A DNA stretch of 64,000 bases from assembly GCF_001029105.3 (NCBI RefSeq), contig NZ_CP011807.3:3720001-3784000 (forward strand). Direction: 5' to 3'. The translations under genes were made by a program, and so were the position numbers. Origin of the DNA: Pandoraea faecigallinarum (GTDB lineage: Bacteria; Pseudomonadota; Gammaproteobacteria; Burkholderiales; Burkholderiaceae). Below are positions 1 through 8,097 of this stretch, one piece after another. Below the pieces are notes generated by a model, which saw only the letters and a list, made by a program, of their open reading frames with translations, was not told the DNA's origin and did no database searches. Numbering within the stretch: the stretch's first letter is position 1; the number at the start of each line of letters is the position of its first letter.

Positions 1-57
1 TGTCTGGCCGTCGTCTTCGGTGCGGCAGGGTGGCAGTTGCTGACGTCGCGGGTTTGA
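1..57 (+). CDS. 3' end of a membrane protein (partial)
   Basis: Frame 1 is open from the left edge to a TGA at 55-57 and reads CLAVVFGAAGWQLLTSRV. This is a short hydrophobic stretch followed by a small polar tail, as at the C-terminus of an integral membrane protein. The family cannot be told from 18 residues. The next gene starts 15 nt downstream on the same strand, so the two may be cotranscribed. The reading is inferred only from the open frame and its hydrophobicity. Confidence 0.4.
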   Translation, partial: CLAVVFGAAGWQLLTSRV

Positions 58-72
58 GCTATACCTGCGTTC

Positions 73-315
73 ATGCTTAATTTCGATGCCGACGCGCTGA
101 TGCGCCTCGTAACCACGCCCATGCCCTATGGCAAGCACAAGGGCACCATGATCGCCGACCTGCCGGGAAACTACCTCAGCTGGTTCGCCCGCGAAGGCTT
201 TCCCCCCACCGAGATCGGCCGTCTGCTCGCGCTGATGCACGAAATCGACCATAACGCGCTCGGCGAACTGCTCAAGCCGCTGCGGGCACGCGCGCAGGCG
301 TCACGTACGAGATAG
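73..315 (+). CDS. DUF3820 family protein
   Basis: An 80-residue protein with the DUF3820 pattern: a PYGKHKG motif near residue 18, then 'DLPGNYLSWFAREGFP' (about 30-45) and a C-terminal helix ending in LKPLRARA. The family is sometimes labelled a putative quorum-sensing-regulated virulence factor, and its biochemistry is not established. The length is normal for the family. The ribosome-binding site before the ATG is weak, which fits translational coupling to the upstream gene that stops at 57. The family call is firm; the role is unknown. Confidence 0.8.
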   Translation: MLNFDADALMRLVTTPMPYGKHKGTMIADLPGNYLSWFAREGFPPTEIGRLLALMHEIDHNALGELLKPLRARAQASRTR

Positions 316-382
316 GACGTTGCCTGCGCGGTTGGGTGCAGCTCGGGGCCGAGCGGCATGTCAGCGGCATGTCGGCGACGTG

Positions 383-1873
383 TCAGCGCCCCGCCAGCAT
401 CGGCGGCAATCGACGCCGCACCCACTGTGTCTGCTGCTCATGCGCATGCGCGAGTTGCAGCACCGCGAGATCGGCCTGCGCCGGTCCGATAATTTGCAGG
501 CCCATCGGCAGCCCGCGCGCGTCGAACCCGACCGGCACGCTGATCGCGGGCAAGCCTGCGAGCGTCGGCCCGATCACGACCTCCATCCAGCGGTGATAGG
601 TGTCCATTGGCTTGCCCGCGACCTCGGAAGGCCAGTGCATCTCGGCATCGAACGGGAACACCTGAGCCGACGGCAGCAGCAGGAAGTCGTAACGCTCGAA
701 CAGACGCGCCAGCGACCGGTACCATTCGCTGCGGTCGATCGACGCGCGAAACACGTCGGCCGCACGCAGCGTTTCGCCGCCTTCCACTTCCCATCGCGCT
801 TCCGGTTTGAGCTTCTCGCGCCGGGCGGGATCGGCATACATCTCACCGAGCGAGCCGTTCACCATCCAGTGACGCAACGTGAGCCACGTTTGCCAAAGCC
901 TGTCCGGGGCAAAGTCGGGCGCGCAGGCTTCGACCTCGCACCCCAACGCGGCGAAATCCTTGAGCGACGCCTCGCAAAGCGCCATCACGCCGTCTTCCAT
1001 CGGCAGATGACCGCCGTAGTCACCGAGCCAGCCGAGTTTCACGCCCTTCATGCCGCGTTGCAGCGCACCGACGAAGTGCGATGCATCGCTCGCCATCGAC
1101 AGCGGACTGCGCTTGTCATAGCCCGCCTGAGTGACGAGCAGTTGCGCGACGTCCGCGACGGTGCGCCCCATCGGCCCCTCGGTGCTCATTTGCTGCACGA
1201 AGAGTTCCGGTGCGGGACCGTACGGCACACGGCCTTGCGACGGCCGGAAGCCGTAGACGTTGCCGAACGCCGCGGGGTTGCGCAGCGAGCCCATGAAGTC
1301 GCTTCCGTCGGCCACGGGTAACAGACGCATGGCCAGTGCGCTGCCCGCGCCGCCGCTGCTGCCACCGGCGATGCGCGTAGTGTCGTAGGCGTTGCGGGTG
1401 GTGCCGAATACGGGGTTGTAGCTGTGCGAGCCCAGCCCGAACTCGGAAACGTTCGTCTTGCCGATGAAGATCGCCCCGGCCGCACGAATGCGCGACACGC
1501 TGATGCTGTCCTGCGTGTCAGGCGCCGCGGAGGTCAGCGGCGAGCCCTTGCGCGTGGGCAATCCGGCGCAGGACGCGATGTCCTTCACGGCGTGCGGCAT
1601 GCCGTGCATCCAGCCCAGGTATTCGCCGTTCGCCAGTTGCCGGTCGCGCGCGTCGGCTTCGGCCAGCAGCACGCCGGCATCGCGTAGCGACACGATGGCG
1701 TTCACAGCCGGGTTGTATTGCGCGATGTGTCCGAGATATGCCTGCATCACCTCGCGGCACGATACGCGGCGCTCGCGGATGGACTCGGACAACGCGAGCG
1801 CGTCGAGCGCGACGATGTCGTTCAGCGAATGCTGCGAAGGCGAGGAAGCCTGCCCTGTTGGCGCTGCGGCCAT
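383..1873 (-). CDS. amidase signature family hydrolase
   Basis: A 496-residue amidase-signature enzyme that would hydrolyse a carboxamide to acid plus ammonia. Visible elements are Lys97 in HAVKDIA, the GGSSGG loop at 170-175 supplying the cis-Ser, and the nucleophile region DFMGSLR around Ser196. The usual DxGGSxR has a Met in place of one Gly here. The start is set by AAGGAG six nt before the ATG at 1873; an upstream in-frame ATG at 1924 has no such site. It is the last gene of a leftward set with a ModA-like binding protein and an MHS transporter, suggesting uptake and deamidation of one substrate. The substrate is unknown, and AtzF/GatA-like names would be overcalls. Confidence 0.85.
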   Translation of the reverse strand: MAAAPTGQASSPSQHSLNDIVALDALALSESIRERRVSCREVMQAYLGHIAQYNPAVNAIVSLRDAGVLLAEADARDRQLANGEYLGWMHGMPHAVKDIASCAGLPTRKGSPLTSAAPDTQDSISVSRIRAAGAIFIGKTNVSEFGLGSHSYNPVFGTTRNAYDTTRIAGGSSGGAGSALAMRLLPVADGSDFMGSLRNPAAFGNVYGFRPSQGRVPYGPAPELFVQQMSTEGPMGRTVADVAQLLVTQAGYDKRSPLSMASDASHFVGALQRGMKGVKLGWLGDYGGHLPMEDGVMALCEASLKDFAALGCEVEACAPDFAPDRLWQTWLTLRHWMVNGSLGEMYADPARREKLKPEARWEVEGGETLRAADVFRASIDRSEWYRSLARLFERYDFLLLPSAQVFPFDAEMHWPSEVAGKPMDTYHRWMEVVIGPTLAGLPAISVPVGFDARGLPMGLQIIGPAQADLAVLQLAHAHEQQTQWVRRRLPPMLAGR

Positions 1874-1944
1874 GTCTGTCTCCTTGGCGGTGGCATCGAG
1901 CGGTGCGATGCGAACGCCTGACATTGTCCCTCAAACCTGCGCGC

Positions 1945-1968
1945 GATGCCGATGCCGATGCCGATGCC
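1945..1968. repeat. tandem repeat, GATGCC x4
   Basis: Four perfect copies of a 6-bp unit lie in the gap between the amidase start and the binding-protein stop. The unit length allows slippage. It is non-coding if the amidase starts at 1873. Confidence 0.85.
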
Positions 1969-2008
1969 GAATCGCCAGATCGTTGCGGATCTGCGGATCG
2001 GGCGAAAC

Positions 2009-2812
2009 TCAATGAGCCAGCGGATCGAGCCCGGTCGACGCCACGTCCCCGGCCACGGCAGGCGCGGCCATGTACGTCAGCAGCTTCTTCCCGGCCTCGG
2101 GATGCGACGCCGTCACGGGCACGCCACCGGCAAAACGCGTGACCGATTGCAGCGACTCGGGAATCTTGCCCGCGAAGGCGACGCCCTTGACCGGCAGCAG
2201 TTCGCTCACTTGCTGCAAACCCAGCGCGTAGTCGCCCGCGGCGACCTTCTCGGCCACCGGCGTCTTCTGCACCATCACCGCCTTGCCTCGCATCTGTTCG
2301 GCAATCCCCAGCCTGGCGAACAGTTCGCGCTCGACGTACACGCCGCTCGCGCTGTCCGAATAGGCCACCGACTTCGCAGCGAGCAGCGCCGCCCTGAGTT
2401 TGTCCGGGGTGCTGACGTCCGGCACCGGCTCGCCTGCCTTCACGACGACGCCGATGCGCGAATCGGCCAGATCGACACGCGAATCCGCGCGCACCTTGCC
2501 CGCCTTGATGAGATCGTCGAGTGCATAGCCGACCATGATGACGACATCGGCCGACTCGCCGCGCGCCAGACGGTTGGGAATCGCCTCGGGCGCCTTGCCC
2601 ATCGAGGGGCCCCACGCCGTGTCGACATGGTCGCCGCTGGCCGCTTCGAACTTCGGCAGCAACAGCTTGTACGCGGCGGTGAACCCGCCGGAGTTCATCA
2701 CGCGCAAATCTTCCGCACGGGCGGGGGCGGCGCCGAGCAGCGCCGTCACGGCGATGCCTGCGCCCAACACATTCAGCGCGCCACGCAGACGTCGCATCGA
2801 AATAGCCTTCAT
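2009..2812 (-). CDS. ModA-like periplasmic binding protein (orphan)
   Basis: A 267-residue protein with a Sec signal peptide (hydrophobic core about residues 12-30, cleavage near ARA-ED). The mature part resembles ModA/type-2 binding proteins: 'VMNSGGFTAAYKLLLPKFE', 'ESADVVIMVG' and 'SASGVYVERELFARLG'. Known relatives bind molybdate or small anions and are often annotated as molybdate-binding, but the oxyanion ligands are not obvious. No ABC permease or ATPase is adjacent; the neighbours are an MHS-type secondary transporter and an amidase. It may deliver substrate to another transporter or act as a sensor. The true modABC operon lies at 61-63.7 kb, so a molybdate role here is doubtful. Confidence 0.75.
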   Translation of the reverse strand: MKAISMRRLRGALNVLGAGIAVTALLGAAPARAEDLRVMNSGGFTAAYKLLLPKFEAASGDHVDTAWGPSMGKAPEAIPNRLARGESADVVIMVGYALDDLIKAGKVRADSRVDLADSRIGVVVKAGEPVPDVSTPDKLRAALLAAKSVAYSDSASGVYVERELFARLGIAEQMRGKAVMVQKTPVAEKVAAGDYALGLQQVSELLPVKGVAFAGKIPESLQSVTRFAGGVPVTASHPEAGKKLLTYMAAPAVAGDVASTGLDPLAH

Positions 2813-2896
2813 GGTGTTGTCTCTCTCGTCGTTATTGTCGATTCATGCGGAGTGGCATGGGTTGGCGCGAGTCCGTGCCGGTCCCGGCGTACCGCT

Positions 2897-4216
2897 TCAG
2901 CCCGCCGCCAGTCCGGCGCGATTGCCCTGTCCGCCACGGCGGCCACGGTACAGCGCGAGCGTCGCGCAGATGGCGCACAACGCCGCGAAGCTCATCCAGT
3001 AGCCCGGCGCTGCCTTGTCGCCCGTCGCATGGATCAGAAAGGTCGACAGCGCAGGCGTGAAGCCACCGAAGATCGCGGTCGCCAGGCTATAGGCGAGCGA
3101 GAAACCGGCCACACGAACGTCGGGCGGCATGACTTCGGTCAGTGCCGGGATCATCGCGCCGTTGTACATGCCATACAGGAACGAGAGCCACAGGAGCGCG
3201 ACGAGCATGCGCGTGAAGCTCGGCGCCTGCACGAGGAACGACAGCACCGGATAGGCCGTCACGAGCGTGAGCCCCGCGAACAGCAGCAACACGGCGCGGC
3301 GGCCGATGCGGTCCGACAGCGAACCGCCAACGGGCAGCCAGATGAAATTCGACACGCCCACGCACAGTGTGACGAGCAAGGCGTCGGCGCTCGACAGGTG
3401 CAGCACGCTCTTGCCGAAGGTCGGGGCATAAACCGTAATCAGATAGAACGCCGTGGTGGTCAGCGCCACGAGCATGGTCCCGCCGATCACGACGCCGAGA
3501 TTGGCGGCCATCGAACGAAACACTTCCTTCACCGACGGATGACGCTTGCGTTGCTTGAACTCGTCGCTCTCCTGCAACGAGCGGCGCAGCGCGAAGATCA
3601 CCGGCACGATCATGCAACCGACGAGGAACGGCACCCGCCAACCCCACGAAGCGATCTGCTGCGCAGTGAGCGTGAGCGACAGCACGAAGCCGAGCGCTGC
3701 CGAGACCACGATGGCAACCTGCTGGCTGGCCGACTGCCAGCTCGTGTAGAAGCCTTTGCGTCCCGGCGTGGCGATTTCCGCCAGATACACGGACACGCCG
3801 CCAAGCTCGGCACCGGCCGAGAAGCCTTGCAGCAGACGCCCGAGCAGCACCAGTGCCGGAGCCGCCAGACCGATGGTTTCGTAACCGGGAACGAACGCGA
3901 TGAGGATCGTGCCGCTCGCCATGATGGCCAGCGTGGTCACCAGCCCTTTACGGCGGCCGACGTTATCGATGTACGCGCCCAGGACGATGGCGCCGAGCGG
4001 GCGCATCAGGAAGCCTGCGCCGAAGACGGCGAAGGTCAGCATGAGCGACGCAAACTCGCTGTCCGTCGGGAAAAAGACCCGGGAAATCTGCGTTGCGTAG
4101 AAGCCGAACAGGAAGAAATCGAACTGCTCGAGGAAGTTGCCAGCCGTGACGCGAAGCACCGCGCCAGCTTTCGAGGGGCGACGCGAAACCGCGTCTTCTT
4201 GGGGGCGCTGTGACAT
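2897..4216 (-). CDS. MFS transporter, metabolite:H+ symporter (MHS) type
   Basis: A 439-residue inner-membrane symporter. The N-terminal '[19 protein letters not shown]' is the MHS signature helix seen in citrate, alpha-ketoglutarate and shikimate permeases. It is followed by the '[21 protein letters not shown]' loop and about 12 membrane segments. The start at 4216 is chosen because CGGAGA lies six nt upstream; an ATG 60 nt further up lacks one. It leads the leftward transporter, binding-protein, amidase set and is divergent from the LysR gene at 4538. A small organic acid is the likely cargo. The substrate cannot be read from the sequence. Confidence 0.85.
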   Translation of the reverse strand: MSQRPQEDAVSRRPSKAGAVLRVTAGNFLEQFDFFLFGFYATQISRVFFPTDSEFASLMLTFAVFGAGFLMRPLGAIVLGAYIDNVGRRKGLVTTLAIMASGTILIAFVPGYETIGLAAPALVLLGRLLQGFSAGAELGGVSVYLAEIATPGRKGFYTSWQSASQQVAIVVSAALGFVLSLTLTAQQIASWGWRVPFLVGCMIVPVIFALRRSLQESDEFKQRKRHPSVKEVFRSMAANLGVVIGGTMLVALTTTAFYLITVYAPTFGKSVLHLSSADALLVTLCVGVSNFIWLPVGGSLSDRIGRRAVLLLFAGLTLVTAYPVLSFLVQAPSFTRMLVALLWLSFLYGMYNGAMIPALTEVMPPDVRVAGFSLAYSLATAIFGGFTPALSTFLIHATGDKAAPGYWMSFAALCAICATLALYRGRRGGQGNRAGLAAG

Positions 4217-4376
4217 GCGCTGTCTCCGTGTTGCGTGCGGCCCCGGAGGCAGGACCGCCAATAGTCGTCGTCGCACTTGCGCCTTCGCCGGGGACGTGTC
4301 GAGCCGTCATGGACGCATTTTGAAGCCGCCAATGTTGCGCCGGAAGTTCCACGCTTGTGAATTGCAAGTTTTGGAA

Positions 4377-4403
4377 CGATTGATGCGCACACGCTATCAA
4401 TCG
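4377..4403. promoter_or_regulatory. LysR-type operator, perfect T-N11-A inverted repeat
   Basis: CGATTGAT (4377-4384) and ATCAATCG (4396-4403) are perfect 8-bp arms separated by 11 nt, the exact T-N11-A geometry of LysR-family sites. It lies in the 321-nt gap between the divergent MHS transporter (start 4216) and lysR (start 4538). No other feature was seen in that gap. It most likely controls both transcripts. Confidence 0.7.
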
Positions 4404-4537
4404 TAGGATGCTAATGCACCAACCGAGCGGTAACAGGCTACACTGCGACACCCCGCCGCAATCGCTCGGCGTTCCCTTGCCGGCAAGGGTTTTCCGGGCC
4501 TCATCGGCGCCTGTCCGGCATTTGTCCTTTCCACGCC

Positions 4538-5455
4538 ATGGCGATCAATTTCGACCTGAACGATTTACAGGCCTTTCGCGCCGTTGCCCAGCTTTCGAGC
4601 TTTCGCCGCGCAGCCGAATCGATCCACATTTCCCAGCCCGCGTTGTCGCGCCGTATCGACAAGCTGGAAGACGCGCTGGGCGTCAAACTCTTCGAGCGCA
4701 GTACACGGCGCGTGGCGCTGACCAACGTCGGACGAGCGTTTGCGCGCGACGCCGAGCGCATTCTCGACGACCTGGACAACGCGTTGCTCGGCATTCGCGA
4801 CGTGGCCTCGTCGAGCCTCGGGCATGTGACGATCGCCTGCGTGCCGTCTGCCGCCTATTACTTCATGCCGGAGGTGATCTCGCGGTATCACAAGGCGTTC
4901 CCGCGCATCCGGATCTCGGTGCTCGATGCGAGCGCCAACGAGGTGCTGGCTGCCGTGGTGAACGGCGATGCTGACTTCGGGCTGAACTTCATCGGGAGTC
5001 AGGAACCGAACATCGAATTCAAGTTGCTGTTGCAGGAGCGTTATGTGGCGGCGTGTCGTCGCGATCATCCGCTCGCGGGCAAGAAACGCGTGACGTGGCG
5101 TGAACTGTACGAATACGACTACATCGCCGTAGGGAAGGTCTCGGGCAACCGGCTGCTGCTCGATCAGGCGCTTACCGGACTGCCGCAGCGGCCACCGAGC
5201 ATTTGTGAGACGCAGCACGTCACGACCATGATCGGGCTGGTGGAAGCCGGCTTGGGCGTGGCGGCGGTGCCGACGATGGCGATGCCCGGCGGCGATCATC
5301 CGGTACTCACGAGCGTGCCGCTGGTCGAACCGGCGGTTTCGCGGCGCGTGGGCATGATCCGCAGCAAGGCACGTCCGCTCTCGCCCGCCGCCGCGCAGTT
5401 GTATCGCTTCGTCGCCGAGATGAAGACGACGTCTCGACGTCGGGTAGCCGGGTAG
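4538..5455 (+). CDS. LysR family transcriptional regulator
   Basis: A 305-residue LysR regulator. The N-terminal winged helix-turn-helix spans about residues 6-65 ('LQAFRAVAQLSSFRRAAESIHISQPALSRRIDKLE' region), and a type-2 periplasmic-binding-like effector domain runs from about 93 to 295. It is divergent from the MHS transporter, binding protein and amidase, with a perfect LysR box between them, so it is the probable regulator of that set and of itself. The effector is probably the transported compound or its amidase product. Family and target are well supported by position; the effector is inference. Confidence 0.92.
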   Translation: MAINFDLNDLQAFRAVAQLSSFRRAAESIHISQPALSRRIDKLEDALGVKLFERSTRRVALTNVGRAFARDAERILDDLDNALLGIRDVASSSLGHVTIACVPSAAYYFMPEVISRYHKAFPRIRISVLDASANEVLAAVVNGDADFGLNFIGSQEPNIEFKLLLQERYVAACRRDHPLAGKKRVTWRELYEYDYIAVGKVSGNRLLLDQALTGLPQRPPSICETQHVTTMIGLVEAGLGVAAVPTMAMPGGDHPVLTSVPLVEPAVSRRVGMIRSKARPLSPAAAQLYRFVAEMKTTSRRRVAG

Positions 5456-5652
5456 CCAGCGAGCCAGCGAGCCGGGAGCGGATTCTCACACGCCCGGCGA
5501 TACGGCACGCGCACTTATCGTCGGCGCGCCGTGATTGCACGTGCCGAAACACTTTGTTACCCGTCTTACGAGAAGCGAAACATTGCGTGGATGGCGGCAT
5601 GACGCGGCGTCTTTATACTTGCGTCGCGTCAATCCGATCTTACTCAAGACAC

Positions 5653-6081
5653 ATGTTCAAGCGAATTTTCCCGATGGTGGCGATCGCCACGCTGGCTGCA
5701 ACGACTTCCCTGACGGCGACGGCCGGTGATATGAACAATGCCCTCGGCGGCGCACTGGGGGGTGTCGCGGGCGCGGCCGTCGGCGGTGCGCTGGGCGGCA
5801 GCACCGGCGCCGTGCTGGGCGGCGCGGTCGGCGGCGGCGCCGGCGGTGCCATGACGTCCAACCGTCGCGAACGCACGGGCGCGATCATCGGCGGCGCGCT
5901 GGGCGGCGGGGCCGGTACGGCCGCAGGCAATGCCATGGGCGGCCGCTCGGGCGGCCTGATCGGCGCCGCGGTGGGCGGCGGCGCAGGTGCCGCGCTCGGC
6001 GGCAACATGTCGCGCTCCAGCTCGTACGACGACGATCACTATCGCGGCAAGCGCCGCGGCCACCGCAAGCATCATCATTGA
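5653..6081 (+). CDS. glycine-zipper envelope protein
   Basis: A 142-residue protein with a signal peptide (MFKRIFPMVAIATLAATTSL, cleavage near TAG-D). It is followed by about 90 residues of GGALGG/AVGGG glycine-zipper repeats and a charged tail rich in Arg, Lys and His. Such proteins associate with membranes through packed small-residue helices, and related repeats occur in outer-membrane lipoproteins of the 17-kDa family; no lipobox Cys is present here. The ATG at 5653 is chosen over one 99 nt upstream because the signal peptide begins there. The function is unknown. The His/Lys tail might bind metal or LPS, which is speculation. Confidence 0.7.
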   Translation: MFKRIFPMVAIATLAATTSLTATAGDMNNALGGALGGVAGAAVGGALGGSTGAVLGGAVGGGAGGAMTSNRRERTGAIIGGALGGGAGTAAGNAMGGRSGGLIGAAVGGGAGAALGGNMSRSSSYDDDHYRGKRRGHRKHHH

Positions 6082-6101
6082 GTCGCTTCGGCCGGGAAAC
6101 G

Positions 6102-7289
6102 TTACGGGTTGCCCGGCTGCGCGAGATACGGTCCGATGCCCGTCGGGTAGCTGCCCGGGATCAGCATCGACGGATCGAGCCGGTCGATGGTGGTGCGCCC
6201 CGTGAGGGCCATCGTGACATCCATCTCCTTCGCGATCACCTCCAGCGCCCGGCGCACGCCCGCTTCGCCCATCGCGCCCAGTCCGTACAGGAAGGGCCGG
6301 CCGATGAGCGTGCCCTTCGCGCCCAGCGCCATCGCCTTGATGACGTCCTGTCCGGAACGAATCCCGCCGTCGAGCCAGACTTCGGTGTCACGCCCGAGCG
6401 CCGCCACGATGTCCGGAAGCGCGCGAATCGTCGAGATCGCGCCGTCGAGCTGACGCCCGCCATGGTTGCTCACCACGATGGCGTCGGCCCCCGTGTCGCG
6501 GGCCGCGCGCGCATCCTCCGGATCGAGCACGCCCTTGATGACCAACTTGCCGCCCCAGCGCTTCTTGATCCACTCAACGTCGTCCCACGATAACCGCGGG
6601 TCGAACTGCGCCGCCGACCACGCCGCGAGCGACCCGATGTCGTCCACCCCCTTCGCATGCCCCACGATGTTGCCGAACGTGCGACGGCGCGTGCCGAGCA
6701 TGCCCAGGCACCAGCGCGGCTTGGTCATCATGTTGGCGATGTTCGGCAGCGTCAGCCTGGGCGGCGCGGACAAACCGTTCTTGATGTCCTTGTGACGCTG
6801 ACCGCTGATTTGCAGGTCCATCGTCACCATCAACGCCGAACACCCGGCAGCCTTCGCGCGATCGATCAGGCGCTCGATGAAGTCACGGTCCTTCATGACG
6901 TACAACTGGAACCAGAACGGCGCCTTCGTGTGCGCCGCGACGTCCTCGATGGAGCAGATCGACACGGTCGACAGCGTGAACGGCACGCCGAACGCCTCGG
7001 CCGCGCGCGCCGCGAGAATTTCGCCGTCCGCATGCTGCATACCGGTCATGCCCGTGGGTGCGAGCGCCACCGGCATGGCCACCGGCTGCCCCAGCATCGT
7101 CGTGCGCGTGCTGCGATGCTCGATATTCACGGCAACGCGCTGACGAAACTCGATGCCGGCGAAATCCGCCGCGTTCGCCCGATACGTCGACTCTGTCCAT
7201 GAGCCGGAATCGACATATTCGTAGAACATGCGCGGTACGCGCCGTTGTGCGAGAACCCGCAAGTCCTCGATAGTGGTGATCACTGCCAT
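6102..7289 (-). CDS. lldD: L-lactate dehydrogenase (FMN-dependent 2-hydroxyacid dehydrogenase)
   Basis: A 395-residue member of the FMN-dependent alpha-hydroxyacid oxidase family, which oxidises L-lactate to pyruvate and passes electrons to the respiratory chain. Visible residues are the catalytic His276 and Arg279 in SNHGGRQLD, Lys252 in VIKGVLD (FMN N1/C2 region), and DGGIRSG (307-313) binding the FMN phosphate. The length matches E. coli LldD. It lies 66 nt downstream of an Lrp/AsnC regulator on the same strand, with several AGAAT/ATTCT palindromes between them. Other 2-hydroxyacids such as mandelate or glycolate cannot be excluded as substrates. Confidence 0.88.
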   Translation of the reverse strand: MAVITTIEDLRVLAQRRVPRMFYEYVDSGSWTESTYRANAADFAGIEFRQRVAVNIEHRSTRTTMLGQPVAMPVALAPTGMTGMQHADGEILAARAAEAFGVPFTLSTVSICSIEDVAAHTKAPFWFQLYVMKDRDFIERLIDRAKAAGCSALMVTMDLQISGQRHKDIKNGLSAPPRLTLPNIANMMTKPRWCLGMLGTRRRTFGNIVGHAKGVDDIGSLAAWSAAQFDPRLSWDDVEWIKKRWGGKLVIKGVLDPEDARAARDTGADAIVVSNHGGRQLDGAISTIRALPDIVAALGRDTEVWLDGGIRSGQDVIKAMALGAKGTLIGRPFLYGLGAMGEAGVRRALEVIAKEMDVTMALTGRTTIDRLDPSMLIPGSYPTGIGPYLAQPGNP

Positions 7290-7307
7290 GCTGCGTCTCT
7301 TGTTTTA

Positions 7308-7351
7308 AGAATGCATTCTCGCAATTCGAGAATAGTTAATATCTTCTAGAA
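7308..7351. promoter_or_regulatory. cluster of palindromes before lldD
   Basis: Three inverted repeats stand in an AT-rich 66-nt gap: AGAATGCATTCT (7308-7319), TTCTCG-N5-CGAGAA (7316-7332) and TTCTAGAA (7344-7351). The shared AGAA/TTCT half-sites next to an Lrp-family gene suggest Lrp/AsnC binding at the lldD promoter. Confidence 0.5.
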
Positions 7352-7355
7352 TTTT

Positions 7356-7829
7356 TTATTTCTGTTTTACGAGGTCGACGAGCGACTGCGTATGCTTAAT
7401 TGTCTTGAGGACAATGTTCGATTGAATCGACATGACGGCTGGCGCGCGGTAAAGCTCATTGACGATGAAGTCGGAGTAATGCGCGAGGTTACGCGCTCTT
7501 ACCGTCAGGATGTAATTCGCCGAGCCGGTGACGATGCGCGCCGTGACCACTTCGGGCCAGTTCTGTACGGCGGCCAGAAACTTTTCGTGCCACTGATCGA
7601 CATCCGGACGCAACGTAATCTGGACTAGCGCTTCGAACTCCAGCCCGATATGCTGTGCGTCCACGATGCAGCGGTATCCGGAAATCACTCCCCGATCCTC
7701 CAGCAGCTTCACCCGGCGCAGGCATGCCGACGGCGACAGGCCAACGGCGTCGGCCAGTTCCTGGTTGGAGATGCGGCCATTGAGTTCCAGATGGCGAAGG
7801 ATGCGCAGATCGGCAAGGTCGAGGTTCAT
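7356..7829 (-). CDS. Lrp/AsnC family transcriptional regulator
   Basis: A 157-residue Lrp/AsnC protein. The N-terminal helix-turn-helix (about residues 4-60, 'DLRILRHLELNGRISNQELA') is followed by the RAM ligand-binding domain (about 65-145, with the 'VVTARIVTGSANYILTVRARNL' strand pair). It precedes lldD on the same strand and is divergent from the porin. Palindromes sharing AGAAT/ATTCT occur both just upstream of this gene (7833-7861) and upstream of lldD, consistent with autoregulation and control of lldD. The effector could be an amino acid or lactate; the sequence does not say. Confidence 0.9.
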   Translation of the reverse strand: MNLDLADLRILRHLELNGRISNQELADAVGLSPSACLRRVKLLEDRGVISGYRCIVDAQHIGLEFEALVQITLRPDVDQWHEKFLAAVQNWPEVVTARIVTGSANYILTVRARNLAHYSDFIVNELYRAPAVMSIQSNIVLKTIKHTQSLVDLVKQK

Positions 7830-7832
7830 TGG

Positions 7833-7861
7833 CAGAATCCATCAAGTTTCCCGGGATTCTG
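7833..7861. promoter_or_regulatory. inverted repeat upstream of the Lrp gene
   Basis: CAGAATCC (7833-7840) and GGATTCTG (7854-7861) form perfect 8-bp arms around a 13-nt spacer, four nt before the Lrp start codon. The AGAAT/ATTCT core matches the lldD palindromes, so this is a candidate autoregulatory site. The rest of the 268-nt gap up to the porin shows no firm feature. Confidence 0.5.
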
Positions 7862-8097
7862 GCAGATCCTTCGATTCTCCGCCAGTTGCTTGATAGAAAT
7901 AGCAAGCAAATTCAATTTTTGCGTTGATATGATAGCTCTCGGCCCGAGGCCGGATGGGTAAGGCGTCCTCGTCGGAGCCGTTTCAGATATTGCAGTCGCC
8001 GTGCCGAAAAAGTTCGTCAGCTCCTATATCGGAAGGAGCCGCGAATCGATTTAAAGAACATCCATAAAAGCGTCTAAAAGACGCATCAAGGAGACCC

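Noticed and set aside
2009..2812. Calling this gene modA
   Set aside because: No modB or modC is adjacent and the context is an amidase plus symporter. The genuine modA is at 61004.
1946..4213. Plus-strand open frame of about 755 codons
   Set aside because: Antisense to the binding-protein and MHS transporter genes, and His/Arg-rich with no family match.
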